DNA of 64,000 nt, from positions 152,507,584 through 152,571,583 of the forward strand of contig NC_134101.1 in NCBI RefSeq assembly GCF_000715075.1. Direction: 5' to 3'. Position numbers and translations under genes: made by a program. Source of the DNA: Nicotiana tabacum. Lineage: Eukaryota > Streptophyta > Magnoliopsida > Solanales > Solanaceae. Of the stretch, positions 47,101 to 59,165 are shown one piece after another (position 1 is the first letter of the stretch; every line of letters starts with the position of its first letter). The notes below the pieces were generated by a model. It was not told where the DNA came from. It did not search any database and saw nothing but the letters and a program-made list of their open reading frames with translations.

Positions 47101-47966
47101 TAAACCTCCTTACCCTCTCTCTCTCGGTGGGGAGTATCAGAAGAACATGACAAGCCAAATCATAAACCTCGTCTCATACTGGTGACAACCATAGAACCCT
47201 ATTGAAGATGCTCAAACTGCCTATTGTACTCCTCTCTATGAGTGACGAGAAGGAACTTCTCAAGAAATAGCTGCGAGAACTGGTCCCAAGTGAGAGCTTG
47301 TGACCCAACTGGTCTGGAAAAACAATAATCTCTCTGCCATTTCTTGGCGGAACCTGACAAACGGAAAGTAGAAAAGTTGACCACATTGGTCTCCACTATC
47401 CCCATGTTCTGTAGAACCTCATGATAGCTATCCAAATAGTCCTGGGGATCTTCTGAAAATGTACTACCATAAGTAGTAGTGAAGAGTTTGGTGAACCTGT
47501 CCAATCTCCACAAAACATCTGAAGACATAGTTGATCTATCACCGGTCTGAGCTGCAACACCCGCTGGAACTACCCTAACTAGCTAAGCTACTAGAGTCTG
47601 AAACTGGGGAGCCATCTACTCTGGAGTGCGAGTAGCGGGAGTCTGTGCTCCTCCCCAGCCTAACAGACGACTGGTGCTACAGAAAGTATGCCCTCCTGAG
47701 TGACACTCTCCATAAGTCCCACTAGACGGACCAAAGCATCCTGGAGTATTGGGGTAGCAATGAACCCCTCTAGGACCTGGGCTGGGCCTGCTGGAACTGT
47801 CTAGGCCGGAACCTCATCGTCAAACTCTACCTGAGGCTCTGCCGCTGGCGCTGCCCCTGCCTCGGCCCCTAGCACGGCCTCGACCTCGTCCTCTGCCTCT
47901 CGTAGAAGCTGCCACTGGGGGCTCGGGCTACTGATCAACTGCTGAATCGGTACATATTCTCGCCAT
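47101..47966 (-). pseudogene. Chromovirus C gag, C-terminus deleted
   Basis: The start at 47966 (MARICTDSAVDQ, then a stop) is followed by an Arg/Gly-rich basic stretch, as in G. The frame 47528-47199 has a retrotrans_gag-type domain: LDRFTKLFTTTYGS, EDPQDYLDSYHEVLQNMGI, TWDQFSQLFLEKFLLVTHRE. The element then reads to ERERVRRFI (about 47110) and jumps into protease. The zinc knuckle and Gly-rich linker are therefore absent. The solo LTR I is inserted 59 bases upstream of the start. Confidence 0.8.
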
Positions 47967-49237
47967 ATGCGAAAGTACATAGTAGAAGTTCAATTAGCAT
48001 TGAGAAATCAAACCGCACGACAGATGTTGATACCCAATCTTTCCCTCATATATTTCAAAATGCACATATACTTTCAAAAATAGCGCATGAGCATCAACCA
48101 GTATTTTTCTGTAATTTTAAAAGGATTTTAAGCAATTTATTCTAGCATTTTATTATCAAAATAATTACTAATTGCCTCAAAAACGATTTTATGATAATTT
48201 TATTGCTTAATTTTATTATTTATATTTATGCTAAGCTTCAATTATTTCATGAATAGTCATATGCACATGTTAGGGTTATAATTGTAATAACTTCGCAATA
48301 ATAGCCCCATATATGCATAATTACCTTATTTTACAAGAAAATAATGTTTTGTATTTTTATAATATTAAGCAATTATTTTAAATTATTTTTATGCATAAAA
48401 ATTATTTTTATCATTTAATTAACTATTTTTACAAATTATTTTATCAATTAATTGGGTATTTAATAAATAGCCTCTTTAATTTTTGTTTAATTTCGGACCT
48501 AGACCAAAACTATCCTAGCCCACTTAAATATAACCCATAACCCAATCTCCAAATACCCACCCCAACTTGGATGAAATCCTGGCCGTTGATCTCAGAAGAT
48601 CAACGGTCTAGGATTAATTTCCTTTTTATTAACCAAACGACCCCCCAAACCCTACCCATAATCCCAAACCTACCGCCCTGAATGCTTTCAAACTCTTCTC
48701 TTTTCACTCTCAAATCCTAAAATGCTGTCACCTAAAATTCCCTCCAAATCCCTTCGATTCCCAACCAGATATGGAATCATCTGGTGATTTACTGCCTTAT
48801 CCGGCTCCCTTTCTCTACTGGTTACTCGTTTATGGTGTTACCTAGTCACTTACCTAAACATGGCAAGTGGATCTCTTCAATTTCAAATCAACAACCGGTT
48901 CAGTTCCTTGACCTTCTCCGTCTGTGTTTGTTCTTGTTCTTTTATGGTATGAATCTCTATGAAACTCTGTGTATCTTTGAGATTCTTACTTACTTTAGAA
49001 CTAGGGTTTTCAGATCTCTTTAGATCGAACCAAAATTGGTTTGATGCTCTGATTTTAAGAGTTATTATGTTTATGTTTGTCCTATACTTTACCATGTGAT
49101 CGTTTTTATTATATTTATGTCAATATTCATTACCTAAAAACTAAGGTTTGAGACTTTTCCCTTTTCCTTACTGGTTCTGATGAATCTTTCCTTTTCTATG
49201 TCTGATTACTCTATTTCTGGTGTTTCCCTAATTTTTA

Positions 49238-49400
49238 CTTTAGTATTTGCTTTAAATATTCTGAACGATTTGTATTTTGGTATTTTTATGCATTTACCTT
49301 AAATATTCTGAACTATTTTGTGTGTTTCCCTAATTTTTGCTTCTAGTATTTGCTTTAAATATTCTGAACAATAATTTTGTGTGTTTCCCTGATTTACTGA
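49238..49400 (+). repeat. Short tandem repeat in solo LTR I
   Basis: Three diverged units containing (T/C)CTTAAATATTCTGAAC or GCTTTAAATATTCTGAAC at about 49249, 49298 and 49354. The second and third are separated by GTGTGTTTCCCTAATTTTTG, which recurs after the third. Confidence 0.75.
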
Positions 49401-50870
49401 ATCCTTGATTTGTGCCCTAAATTACTTCTAATTGATCCTAAAATTACTCCGTACCTTATTTGACTACTAATTGAGTTCATTAACTGATGCTAGCCCGATT
49501 TTACGCCTATTAATTGACTTATGTCAACCTAAACTGATTGTTAATTGATTTTAATACCTTATTTGTGTGTGATTGGTTTATTACCTTGTGTGTTATGCTC
49601 TATTACATACTATATAAACCCCTCCCCATCCCCTTTTAGGGACAGACCAGGAATCACTATAATCTTACTAAAAAAACTTAAGATCTGGTTCTGCGCTTTC
49701 TTTGCTCTTTCGTTCTATCTCTGGTTTTGGCTAGCTAAAAGCTAAGGCCAAATATGTTGGGTTCTCAACTATTGTGGTGTTATTCTCGCTTTCTCGCCTA
49801 AATAGTGAGTCGTTGTACCTCTACCAGTTTATTCTCATGCATCTATGGCTTCTGTGTATGATCCTGTGTGTTTAAAGTTTATTTTTCTCGAGCATGATTC
49901 TATCAAATTGCATGTTTGTTCGAGTCTCTTTAGTTCTCTAATTAACACTGTTAGTTTTGAGACTGGTTGTTTGAATAATATGCATCCTCTTAACTGTTTA
50001 GCTTATTACCTTCTAATTTGTTTCATGTATGCAGTCTCGTTAGTTCTGTCACTCATGTATCCTGATGACCTGTCTTTCAGCATGTCTTTAATTCATTCGA
50101 TCTCATATGACTGTTTAACTTTAAGTAACTAGGCTATATGTGCATATCATGTTTAAATACTGGTTGTAAGCAAACACAATTTGTCTTTAAAACTAGCATG
50201 TACACCTTTCGGGTTTTAACTTATTAAGTGCCATGCATGAAGAACTTTGCAAACTTGCCAACCTGATTTAGATCTTTCAATGTAATTCTGTTTATACATC
50301 CTGATCTTGTTGTCCATTACTCTATGTTCTGAACTCTATTATGATGTCTCCCTAAATCAAGTAGGTCTTTTAGAAAATCTGCCCCTTAACCATGGCCTCC
50401 TCTTTTGTGTTGCTTATGCTATCCTAAATCCCCATCCTTAGGCTTTTTTAAGTTCTATCCTTGACCTCCCTAGTGTAAGCATTGCTCGGGGTCCATGTGA
50501 GACCCTTGCGAACCCTGATACACTGGGTTTGGTCCCTAATATCTTTCAACTATTTTTATACATTTTTCCTCTAGTGTGAGCACTGCCCTGGGTTCCCAAA
50601 GCCCTTAGAAACTCTGACACACTAGAGATTTGGGTTTTGTGTGCTTCGTCAATGGTTACTATGTATCTCTAAGCCTTGGAGTTGTTATGGTTTGAAGGCT
50701 TGGGCTATCCAGGTGCATTTGGGCCTGCCGCAAGCTTCCTATAATTATATACTTTATAATTATTTATTCGCTTATGGTCTGTAATAATTATTTGTAATAA
50801 CGATTTGGCAATACTGAATTGGGAAAACTGGGCTTAGTTAACGTTTGCATGAGAATGGGTAGAAAACCTG

Positions 50871-51515
50871 CATATAGATGTTTACTTTATTCAATACATT
50901 CTATTACTATGTGCAGTAGGTAACATGCATATAGGTGTTTATTTCATTCAATACGTTCTGTTACTATGTGCAGTAGATAACATGCCTATAGGATTTAATC
51001 TGTTCAACATGTTTTGATCCATGTTTTTTAGATGTCATGCCTATAGGATCAAAATTATTCTGAATATTCCTTCAAGATTCACACTACAGCACCTAGGTAC
51101 GATGTCTATAGGAAATGCAGTAATCAAATTCAGATCCGCTCGCTCAGAAATCATGTCTATAGGCTTAATCAATTTTTCACGATTGCTTAGCTAATACGCA
51201 TGTCATTAGGAGGTAATAAATAGGCAATCGCCAAAGGTAGAACTCACGCTCATAGGATAACTGCCCTTTGTGCCAAATATTAAAACTGGAAGTCTGCATA
51301 AATGCTTTGCTAACTACATTAGAAAATATGCCTATAGGAGTAAGTAATAATTCTGAGATTTTCTATTGTCAATTGTCACTTAGATAACTTGCCTATAAGT
51401 TTAAGTGCTCTAATGAAAATTAGTAGGCAACTGATAGGTACTCGTCTGCTCGTTTTAATAAACTACTGTATATTCTATTTTGCGCTCATTTAGACATCCT
51501 GCCTATAGGATCCCA
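50871..51515 (+). repeat. 57-bp tandem repeat with CCTATAGGA motif in LTR I
   Basis: Two clean 57-bp units (50867-50923 and 50924-50980) end in ACTATGTGCAGTAGRTAA. They are followed by decayed units marked by CATGCCTATAGGAT or variants near 50981, 51037, 51102, 51156, 51328, 51388 and 51499. CCTATAGG is a palindrome. The core outlasts the rest of the unit as it decays. Confidence 0.85.
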
Positions 51516-52243
51516 AAATCATTTAAAGCTATTTGTTTGAACAACGCACATTTGTTTGTCTACTTTTGGAGGTTAATATGAGCCATTTAATTTCTCCTTA
51601 TGTGACAGTCCTACTTGACTTTTATTTGTCGCTTAGTTTTCTCCTTTTAAACAACATAGGTGAGTCTAGAACCGCCTTAAAATAGAGGCCCTAAACACCT
51701 CCAGGGCCAGAGGTAAGGGACGGGTAGTACACGCATAAGGTATGCACTGGATGTTATTAGAACGCTTAGGTAATAATTGAAAAGGGGAGGGTAATTGGGT
51801 AGTAAAGGAAATGATAACATGTGCATTAATGCTATGTGCAACACCCCAACTTGGGGACGATTACCAGGTATTGCACAAAAGTGATCCTATAGGCTAAAAA
51901 ACCTAGGACCCCCTTTACTCCTTGTTTTAAAAGTAATGTCTATTTGTTTAAATTGCTTTATTTCATTATAAGACTACTTTGCTTAAATCGAGTTTGGTCG
52001 GGACCTACCATTGTGGACCTCGAGAGGCGCCTAACACCTTCCCCTCAAGGTAATTTTGTGCCCTTACCCAATCTCTGGTAATTGTAAACTAGTTCATGAG
52101 TTAATTTCTCTAGGTGCCCTAATGCACCTTAATCAGTAAGGTGGTGACTCTTCAAATCTCTTACCCAATTCCCAAAAGGAAAGGAGTTGTCCCCAAAATG
52201 TCGAAATCCGAACACCGAAAGGAAAAAGGGGCGCGACAACAGA

Positions 52244-52463
52244 GATGAATAGAAGTGAAACTGTTCCTAACTTTTTAACCTTTCTAATGCAATCAGTTCC
52301 TTCCTCCGCCTTCTCTTCGACGTTCGCTAATCGGAGAGCACAACCGATTGAGTCTCGATTAGTCGCAATCTCACTTCTGTGTAATTAAGCACAGACGTCT
52401 CTGTACCGATCCCTCAGACTCTAGTAAGCTTGTCCATGAACTGTGAGACCTAAGCAACCTAGA
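52244..52463 (-). mobile_element. Chromovirus C leader
   Basis: 5' leader between the primer-binding site and the LTR I insertion. CAGACGTCTCTGTACCGATC near 52393 matches the G leader (ACGGAGACGTCTGTGC at 56865, opposite strand). No gene. Confidence 0.75.
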
Positions 52464-52475
52464 GCTGTGATACCA
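52464..52475 (-). other. Primer-binding site of chromovirus C
   Basis: Minus-strand TGGTATCACAGC, the initiator tRNA-Met complement with one change, lies three bases inside the 5' LTR. Confidence 0.8.
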
Positions 52476-52478
52476 ACT

Positions 52479-55072
52479 TGTCACAACCCAAATTTCCTAC
52501 CGTCGGGACCGTGATGGCGCCTAATATTGTACCCGCTAGGCAAGCCAAAGTTATTGATTATTTTACCTTTTTCTTTTATCTTTTAACAATTTACCAGTTA
52601 ATATAAGAAAATCAGCGGAAACAAAATGCGGAAGAACAAAATTTAACGGATTAACTTCATACAAATACGAAACCATAATAAAACTCCACCCAAAAATGGT
52701 GTTACAATCTCACGGACAGTCTACGAATACTACAAACAAAGGTCTAAACAAGGAAATTTATATCTGTTTAAAAGTAGATAAACTGAAAAAAAATGTGATA
52801 GAAGGGGACGCCAAGGTACGGACACTTGGAAACTACCTCGGGTCTCCACTAGACTGAAGGCAGCAACCTCGAAATATGATCTGTACGGTCCAGTACCGGG
52901 ATCTACACAAAAAGTGCAGAGTGTAGCATCAGTACAATCGACCCCATGTACTGGTAAGTGTCGAGCCTAACCTCGGTGAAGTAGTGACGTGGCTAGGACA
53001 CGACAAACATCATAAACTTGTGTAGTTAAGCGATATCTAACAGAATAACAATAATAGAAGCTAAACAGAAATTAACGGGAAGGGGTAACATGCTATAAGG
53101 GATACCAAAATAAGGAAACATACAAATAACGAAAATGAAACGATTAAGGCACTTGAACCGATAACTATAAATAATCATAGCAAACAGAAAATGAATGCAC
53201 GGCATCACCATTCATGCTTTTACTCTCAATCCTCACCATGCAATCAATAATAAAAATGTGCATGACATCACCCTTCGTTCTTTATCACTCTTCCTCACCA
53301 TGTGAATAATAAGAATGTGCACAACATCACCCTTCATGCTTTATCTCTCTTCCTAACCGTATACATCAATATAAATGTAAATGTGCACGGCATCACCCTT
53401 CGTGCTTTATCACTCTTTCCTCACCATATGCATAAGTATGAATGTGCACGACATCACCCTTCGTGTTTTATCACTCTTTCCTCACCCAAACAGTAGAAAC
53501 AATAACATCCCAGCAAGGGAATCAACAATAGAAATAAATACATCCCGGCAAGGGAATCAACTATAACCAATCTCGTTCCAACAGTTAACTTCACAAGGTA
53601 AATCTCAACTTGAACCAATACTGAACAATGGTCAAAAATACCAAGAAAACACCATAAGTCTTGTTCAAAACTCGAGGTTCGGACCAAAACCCGATTACCA
53701 ATTCACCCACGAGCCCAAATATGTAATTAGTTTCAGAATTCGACCCCAAATCTAGGTCTAAATCCCCAAATTTGTAGAATTCCCATTTCTCCCAAAGTCC
53801 TTAATTTCTACCCTTAAAGAACAAGTGTTTTTGTTGAAAGTTGATAAAATACAATGGGTAATTGATAGAAAATGGTTTAGAATCACTTACCAATACTTTG
53901 GGGAAGAAATTGTCTTTTGAAAATCGCCCCTAGGCCGTTTAGCTTTTGAAAATTTGAAACAATGACCTAAGTCCCGATTTGGGACTGTTTATGAACTGGG
54001 CGCAATGTTCATCGCGTTCGCAAGGACACTGTCGCATTCGCGAAGAGCTGCCTTGCGAGGCTTACGCGATCGCGAAACTCCCATCGTGTTTGCGAAGGCT
54101 TTGCCCCCTGGCCTTCGCGTTCGCAAGACCATGCTCGTGTTCGCGTAGGAGGAAGTCTAACCCCTCACCCAGGTTCCTAATACTTTGCGTTCGCAATGAG
54201 CCGGTCGCGTTCGCGAAGGGTAAAGCCCCCATCTCTCCGTGTTCCCGACCAGGACTTTGCATTCGCGAAGAAGAAAAACTAACTCGATCAGTCCTCCCTT
54301 CGCAAACAGCTCGAAGAAGTAACTTCGCAAACATGAAGAAGGACACACCAGAACAGCTGCAACAGCAAAAATACCAGATTTTCTAACTCAAAAACATCCC
54401 GTAGCCTATCCAAAACTCACCCGAGCCCTCGAGGCTCCAAACCAAACATGCATACAAGTCTAAAAACATCATACGGACTAGCTTGTGCAATCAAATTGTC
54501 AAAAAAACACCTAAAACTACGAATTTAGCATCAAAATCAAGGAAATATCTCAAGAACTCTTAAAGTTTTAATTTACACAACCGAGGGTCCGAATCACGCC
54601 ATTTTAACTCCGTTTCTTACCAAATTTTATAGACATAACTTAAATACAATATTAAACTTGTATCAGGCTCCGAAACCAAAATACGGGCCCGATACCATCA
54701 TACTCAAACATTATTCAATTTCTAAACTCCTTATATTTTTTAGTTAAATAATTTTCTTCACAAATTTATTTCTCGGGCTAGGGACCTCGAAATTCAATTC
54801 TGGGCATACGCCCAAGTCCCATATTTTTCTACGGACCCTCTAGGATCGTCAAATCCTAGGTCCGATTCCGTTTTACCCAAAATATTGACCGAAGTCAACT
54901 TAATTCAATTTTAAAGGCAAAATTAGCATTTTTATCAGATTTTCACATAAAGACTTTCCGGATATACGCACGGACTGTGCACGCAAATCGATGTGAGATA
55001 AAAAGAGAATTTTAAGGCCTCAAAACACAGATTTGACATCTATAGTAAGAGATGACATTTTGGGTCATTACA
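52479..55072 (-). mobile_element. Chromovirus C, 5' LTR
   Basis: A 2,594-bp right LTR with plus-strand edges TGTCACAACCCA and GGGTCATTACA, then target duplication ACGAT. Against the left LTR it lacks about 390 bp at 53665 (junction within TTCAA) but has one more hairpin unit and an extra 36-bp unit. The TTCGCGAA cassette lies at 54010-54350. Confidence 0.92.
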
Positions 55073-55077
55073 ACGAT

Positions 55078-55465
55078 AATATATTTCTATATTATATTTG
55101 AACTATTTTCCTACTCGAGTAATTTTTTTTTAATCAATTTTTCATGAAATATTAAAAAATACCCAATTATTAAACAACAACTAAGAAAAAATTTAAGAAT
55201 ATAAATATGTGAGAAAGAAAAAAATTAGTTTGTAAGAGTCAATACTATTAATGATTCTATAGATATAAAGATCTAAAAGCGAAATGTCATATCAATTTTT
55301 TACTCTTTGAAAATAAAATTTATGGTGGATAAAATTATAATTAAGATTAAATATTCAAAATAAGAGATGAACAAATATTAAGATCTGAATCAACATAAAA
55401 TAAATTATTTTTTATGTTAAAGCCAAATAATTATATCTTTTAATTAATTACTTATCAAGAGTATC
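55078..55465. other. AT-rich DNA, no gene seen
   Basis: About 390 bases of AT-rich sequence between elements C and G, continuous with the AT-rich DNA left of 40987 across the C insertion. Nothing recognisable. Confidence 0.6.
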
Positions 55466-56785
55466 TGTGATGACCCAAAAGGTCATCTTGTGTTTTAGAA
55501 CCCAATTCGGGGTTCAGAGGCCTTCAAAACCTCATCTTACTTCTCCTCAATTTCCATGAAAAGCTTTTAGATGTTATATTGGTGATTTGATCGCACGATC
55601 CAGTTCGTATGATGTTTTAAGACTTGTGTGCATGTTTGGTTAGAAGTCCCGAGGGCTCGGGTGAGTTTTGGATAGGCTATAGAGTGTTTTGGAACTTAGG
55701 AAAAAAATTTGCTGGTATGACTGAACTTGTTGCAGGACTCTAATCTCGCATTTCCGGACCCTATAGGTTCCACTTTTGTGAGGCTTTTATCGCAATTGCG
55801 ATCATAAGCTGGGTCAGGCAGTCTTCGCAATTGCGAAGACTTCTTCACATTTGCAAAGTAAAATTGGGTAGGGCAGTGCTCGCAAATGCGATCATTTGTC
55901 GCATTTGCGGAGGTTCTTGTTCGCAATTGCGAACATACCTTCGCAATTGCGAAGGCAACAGAGGTGGGGAGAACATCGCATTATTTGCGATGGTTCTTCA
56001 CATTTACAAGCTTCGCAACTGAAGGGTGATGTTGTGTTGTTTCTATTGTTTCTTATGGTAAGGATGAGAGTAAAAGCACGAAGGGTAAGGTCGTCTACGT
56101 GTTTGCTATGTTATTACTTACGTTGGTGTAAAGCATGATATTTACTGCATTTCTTTACTGTACTATTTTCAGGATTTGATATTTCCCCTCAGCATGATTT
56201 CCCCCTTCCCATTATTATCTGCTAAATTTCCGCTTGTTGTTATTTTCTCATATATGATTTAACTGCACAAGTTCATATTATTGTTGTGTCCTAGTCTCGT
56301 CTACTTCGTCGAGGTTAGGCTTGGCAGTTATCAATACATGGGGTTGGTTATACTGATACCGCACTCTGTACTTTCTGTGCAGATTTTGGTACTGGACCTC
56401 ATTGATCATAGTTGTGTTGCTTCCTTCACTCCATCAGGAGACCCAAGGTAGATTTGCCGGCGTTCGCAGACCCTGTAGTCCCCTTCCATTTATCCTAATC
56501 TTCATGTTTTCTTTTAATTCGAGAACAGATGTATTTCCTTTAAACCAGTATTTGTAATAACTCTTAGAAATTTGTGGATTGTGACACCAGATTTTGGGTA
56601 GTCGTGTATTAGCGTTTAGATTCTTATAAATTTCCGCACTTCTTTACCTTGTGTTGGTTTAAATTATTGTTATTTACTGTTTTGGATAATAGTTAGCGTA
56701 TTAGATCTTTATCTGGTGGCTTGCCTAGCATTCTAAAAGTTAGGCGCCATCACGATCCTGACGGTGGAAAACTTGAGTGGTTACA
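55466..56785 (+). mobile_element. Chromovirus G, 5' LTR (with deletions)
   Basis: Starts TGTGATGACCCAAAAGGTCA and ends GAGTGGTTACA before the primer-binding site. Compared with its 3' partner it lacks about 470 bp at about 55560 (the equivalent of 62109-62580) and a second block near 56030. It keeps the 3' half (CTTCGTCGAGGTTAGGCTTG, GGCGCCATCACGATCC) that is out of view in the partner. TCGCAATTGCGA palindromes lie at 55745-56030. The left flank GTATC has no visible partner. Confidence 0.9.
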
Positions 56786-56788
56786 AGT

Positions 56789-56800
56789 TGGTATCAGAGC
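56789..56800 (+). other. Primer-binding site of chromovirus G
   Basis: TGGTATCAGAGC, an exact initiator tRNA-Met complement, lies three bases after the LTR end. Confidence 0.92.
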
Positions 56801-56984
56801 ACTAGGTTTCCTAGGTCTCACAATTCACGAACAAGTTAGGTAGAGTCTGAGGGATTGGTACGGAGACGTCTGTGCTTATCCCCTAGAGGCTACAAAGTCT
56901 AGGAAAATATCACTTCTATTCTTCTCTGTCGTGTGATTTGATTTCTCAATGCTAATCGAACTTTCTACTCTTGTTCTTTCGCAG

Positions 56985-58348
56985 ATGGAGAGAACACGTA
57001 TCGCTTCATCGGCTTATCAGCAATCCAAGCCCCTAGTAATAACTCCTATGAGGGGTAGAGGCCGAGGCAGGGGCAAGGCTCAGCCTAGAGCTCGAGCAAC
57101 AACACTAGTAGTGGAGCCTCAGGTGGAGTTTGATGATGAGGTTCCGGCGTAGACCATTCCGGCAGGGCCAGCTCGGGTTCGAGAGGGGTTCATCGGTACC
57201 CTGGTACTACGGGATGCCTTGGTCCATCTAGTGGGCCTTGTGGAGAGCGGAGCTCAGAATGTCACATTTCTTGTATCACCAGCCATCTCTCAAGCTGGGG
57301 GAGGAGCCTATACTCCCGCTACCCATACTCCGGATTAGATGGCTCCTTAGTTTCAGACTCCAGCAGCTCAGCTAGTGGGAGTAACTCAGCTGGTTGTTGT
57401 GGCTCAGGCCGTTGGTGGATCCACTATGTCTTCCGAGGCTTTGCTCAGATTGGAAAAGTTCACCAAGCTTTTTCCGGTTCATTATATTGAGGAAGCTTCT
57501 GAGGACCCACAGGATTATCTTGATCGCTGCCATGAGGTGTTGCGAAACATGGGGATAGTAGAGACCAATGGGGTTGACTTTGTTATATTCCAGATGATAG
57601 GGTTCTCCAAGAGATGGTGGAATGATTTTGTGCTGACTAGACTAGCTAGGTAGCCTGCCTTGACTTGGGACTAGTTCTCTCAGCTATTTCTCGAGAAGTT
57701 CCTTCCTATCACTCAGAGAGAGGACTATCGCAGGCGATTCGAGTATCTTCAGTAGGGTTCTATGACTGTCACTCAGTACGAGACTAGGTTTATTGATTTG
57801 GCCCGTCATGCTGTTCTTATACTCCCTACCGAGAGAGAAAGAGGGTGAAAAGGTTTATTGAGGGACTCGCTCAACCTATCAGATTACAGATGGATAAAGA
57901 GACAGGGAGCGAGATTTTGTTCCAGGATGCGGCCAATGTGGCCAGGCGAGTTGAGATGGTTTTAGCTTAGGGGAGTGGTCAGGGGTCTGACAAGAGGCCT
58001 CGTCATTCTGGTAGGTTCAATGGTGCCTCATCTGGAGGTAGGAATTCTTTTGGTAGAGGCCATCCTCTCAGGCCGTTTCATTCAGCAATTCAGGCTTCTC
58101 ACGGTGCTTCAGATGGTCGTGGCTCTCATATGTAGTATTCTAATCAGCTACCCTATAGTGCACCACCAACTCCTACCAGTGCACCTTCGCTCCATAGTTT
58201 TCAGGGTGGTTACCCAGGCCGCCAGGGTCAATTTTAGTGTCAGAAGTCTCAATAGCCGAGGTTTTGTTATAGTTATGGCAATCCAAGGCACATTGCTAGG
58301 TATTGCCCTCGAGCATCGAGCAGTTCTCAGTATCAAGATTCTCGTGCC
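56985..58348 (+). pseudogene. Chromovirus G gag
   Basis: The ATG at 56985 (MERTRIASSAYQQ) follows a CTTTCGCAG leader end that is also seen in C. A basic, Arg/Gly-rich N-terminus (MRGRGRGRGKAQPR) runs to a stop at 57152. The retrotrans_gag-type domain (57375-57653) has LEKFTKLFPVHYIEE, EDPQDYLDRCHEVLRNMGI and IGFSKRWWNDF. The rest runs through several stops (57673, 57755, 57970) to a knuckle that reads CYSYGNPRHIARYC near 58268: the second Cys is Tyr, so the CCHC site is broken. Confidence 0.85.
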
Positions 58349-59165
58349 ATGGTCCCGGCACCGGGTGTTCCACCGCTCGCTCAGTCAGGTAGAGGTAGGG
58401 GTAAGATATATAGAGATGGAGGTCGAGGTATTAGAGGTGGAGGTCAGACTTCTAGAGGTGGAGGCCAACCAGCAGGAGGTCGTCCTAGAGATACAGTTCA
58501 GAGTGGTGGGGCCCAACCCCGATGTTATGCTTTCCCAGCCAGGCCTGAGGCTGAGGAATCTAATGTTGTTATCACAGGTATGGTTTCAATTTGTAGTAGG
58601 GATGCCTCAGTATTATTTAACCTGGGATCTACTTATTCGTATGTATCATCTTACTTTGTTTCATATTTGGTTGTGCCTCGTGATTCTTTGAGTACTCTCG
58701 TGTATGTGTCTACACCGGTGGGTGATTCTATTATTGTAGATCGTTTATATCGCTCGTGCTTGGTTATTATTGGGCGTCTTGAAACCAACGTAGATCTCCT
58801 ACTTCTTGATTATGGTTGATTTTGATGTCATTTTGGGGATGGATTAGTTGTCACCTTATCATGCTATATTAGATTGTCACGCCAAAATCGTGACCTTAGC
58901 CTTGTCTGGTTTGCCTCGATTGGAGTGGAGAGGGACTCTCAATCATTGTACCAGTAGGGTTATTTCTTATATGAAGGCTTGTCGTATGGTCGAGAAGGGA
59001 TGTTTGGCTTATTTGGCTTATGTTCGTGATTCCAGTGCGGAGGTTCCTTCCATGGATTCCGTACCAGTTGTTTATGAGTTTCCAGAGATATTTTTTGCAG
59101 ACCTGCTGGGGATGCCGCCCGACAAGGATATTGACTTTTGCATTGATTTGGCTCTGGGCACTTAG
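58349..59165 (+). pseudogene. Chromovirus G protease
   Basis: Gly-rich linker (GRGRGKIYRDGGRGIRGG), then the retropepsin-like domain. The active site reads FNLGSTYSYVSSYF at 58616-58657, where relatives have Asp-Pro-Gly: AAC replaces the catalytic Asp codon and CTG the Pro codon, both transitions. VSTPVGDSIIVDRLYRSC follows, and a stop (58817) comes after LLLLDYG. The second frame (58848-59165) continues with SPYHAILDCHAKIVTLAL and DLLGMPPDKDIDFCIDL. Confidence 0.87.

Larger units (their letters stand above)
48025..52238 (+). mobile_element. Solo LTR I, Ogre-like, 4.2 kb
   Basis: Starts TGTTGATACCCAATC and ends GGGGCGCGACA. It is flanked by perfect ACAGA duplications (48020-48024 and 52239-52243), with element C leader on both sides and no primer-binding site or polypurine tract, so it is a solo LTR. 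It holds the CCGTTGATCT...AGATCAACGG palindrome (48583-48606), a 57-bp tandem repeat (50871-51515) and the end block CGCCTAACACCTTCCCC shared with the LTR at 477-4293. Orientation follows that LTR. It belongs to an Ogre/Tat subfamily different from the TGTGAGCACGTG LTRs. Confidence 0.92.

Noticed and set aside
49845..50132. 95-codon frame in the long solo LTR as an Ogre accessory gene
   Set aside because: Ogre LTRs are not known to code here, codon use follows local AT bias, and no counterpart is seen in the other Ogre LTR at 477-4293.
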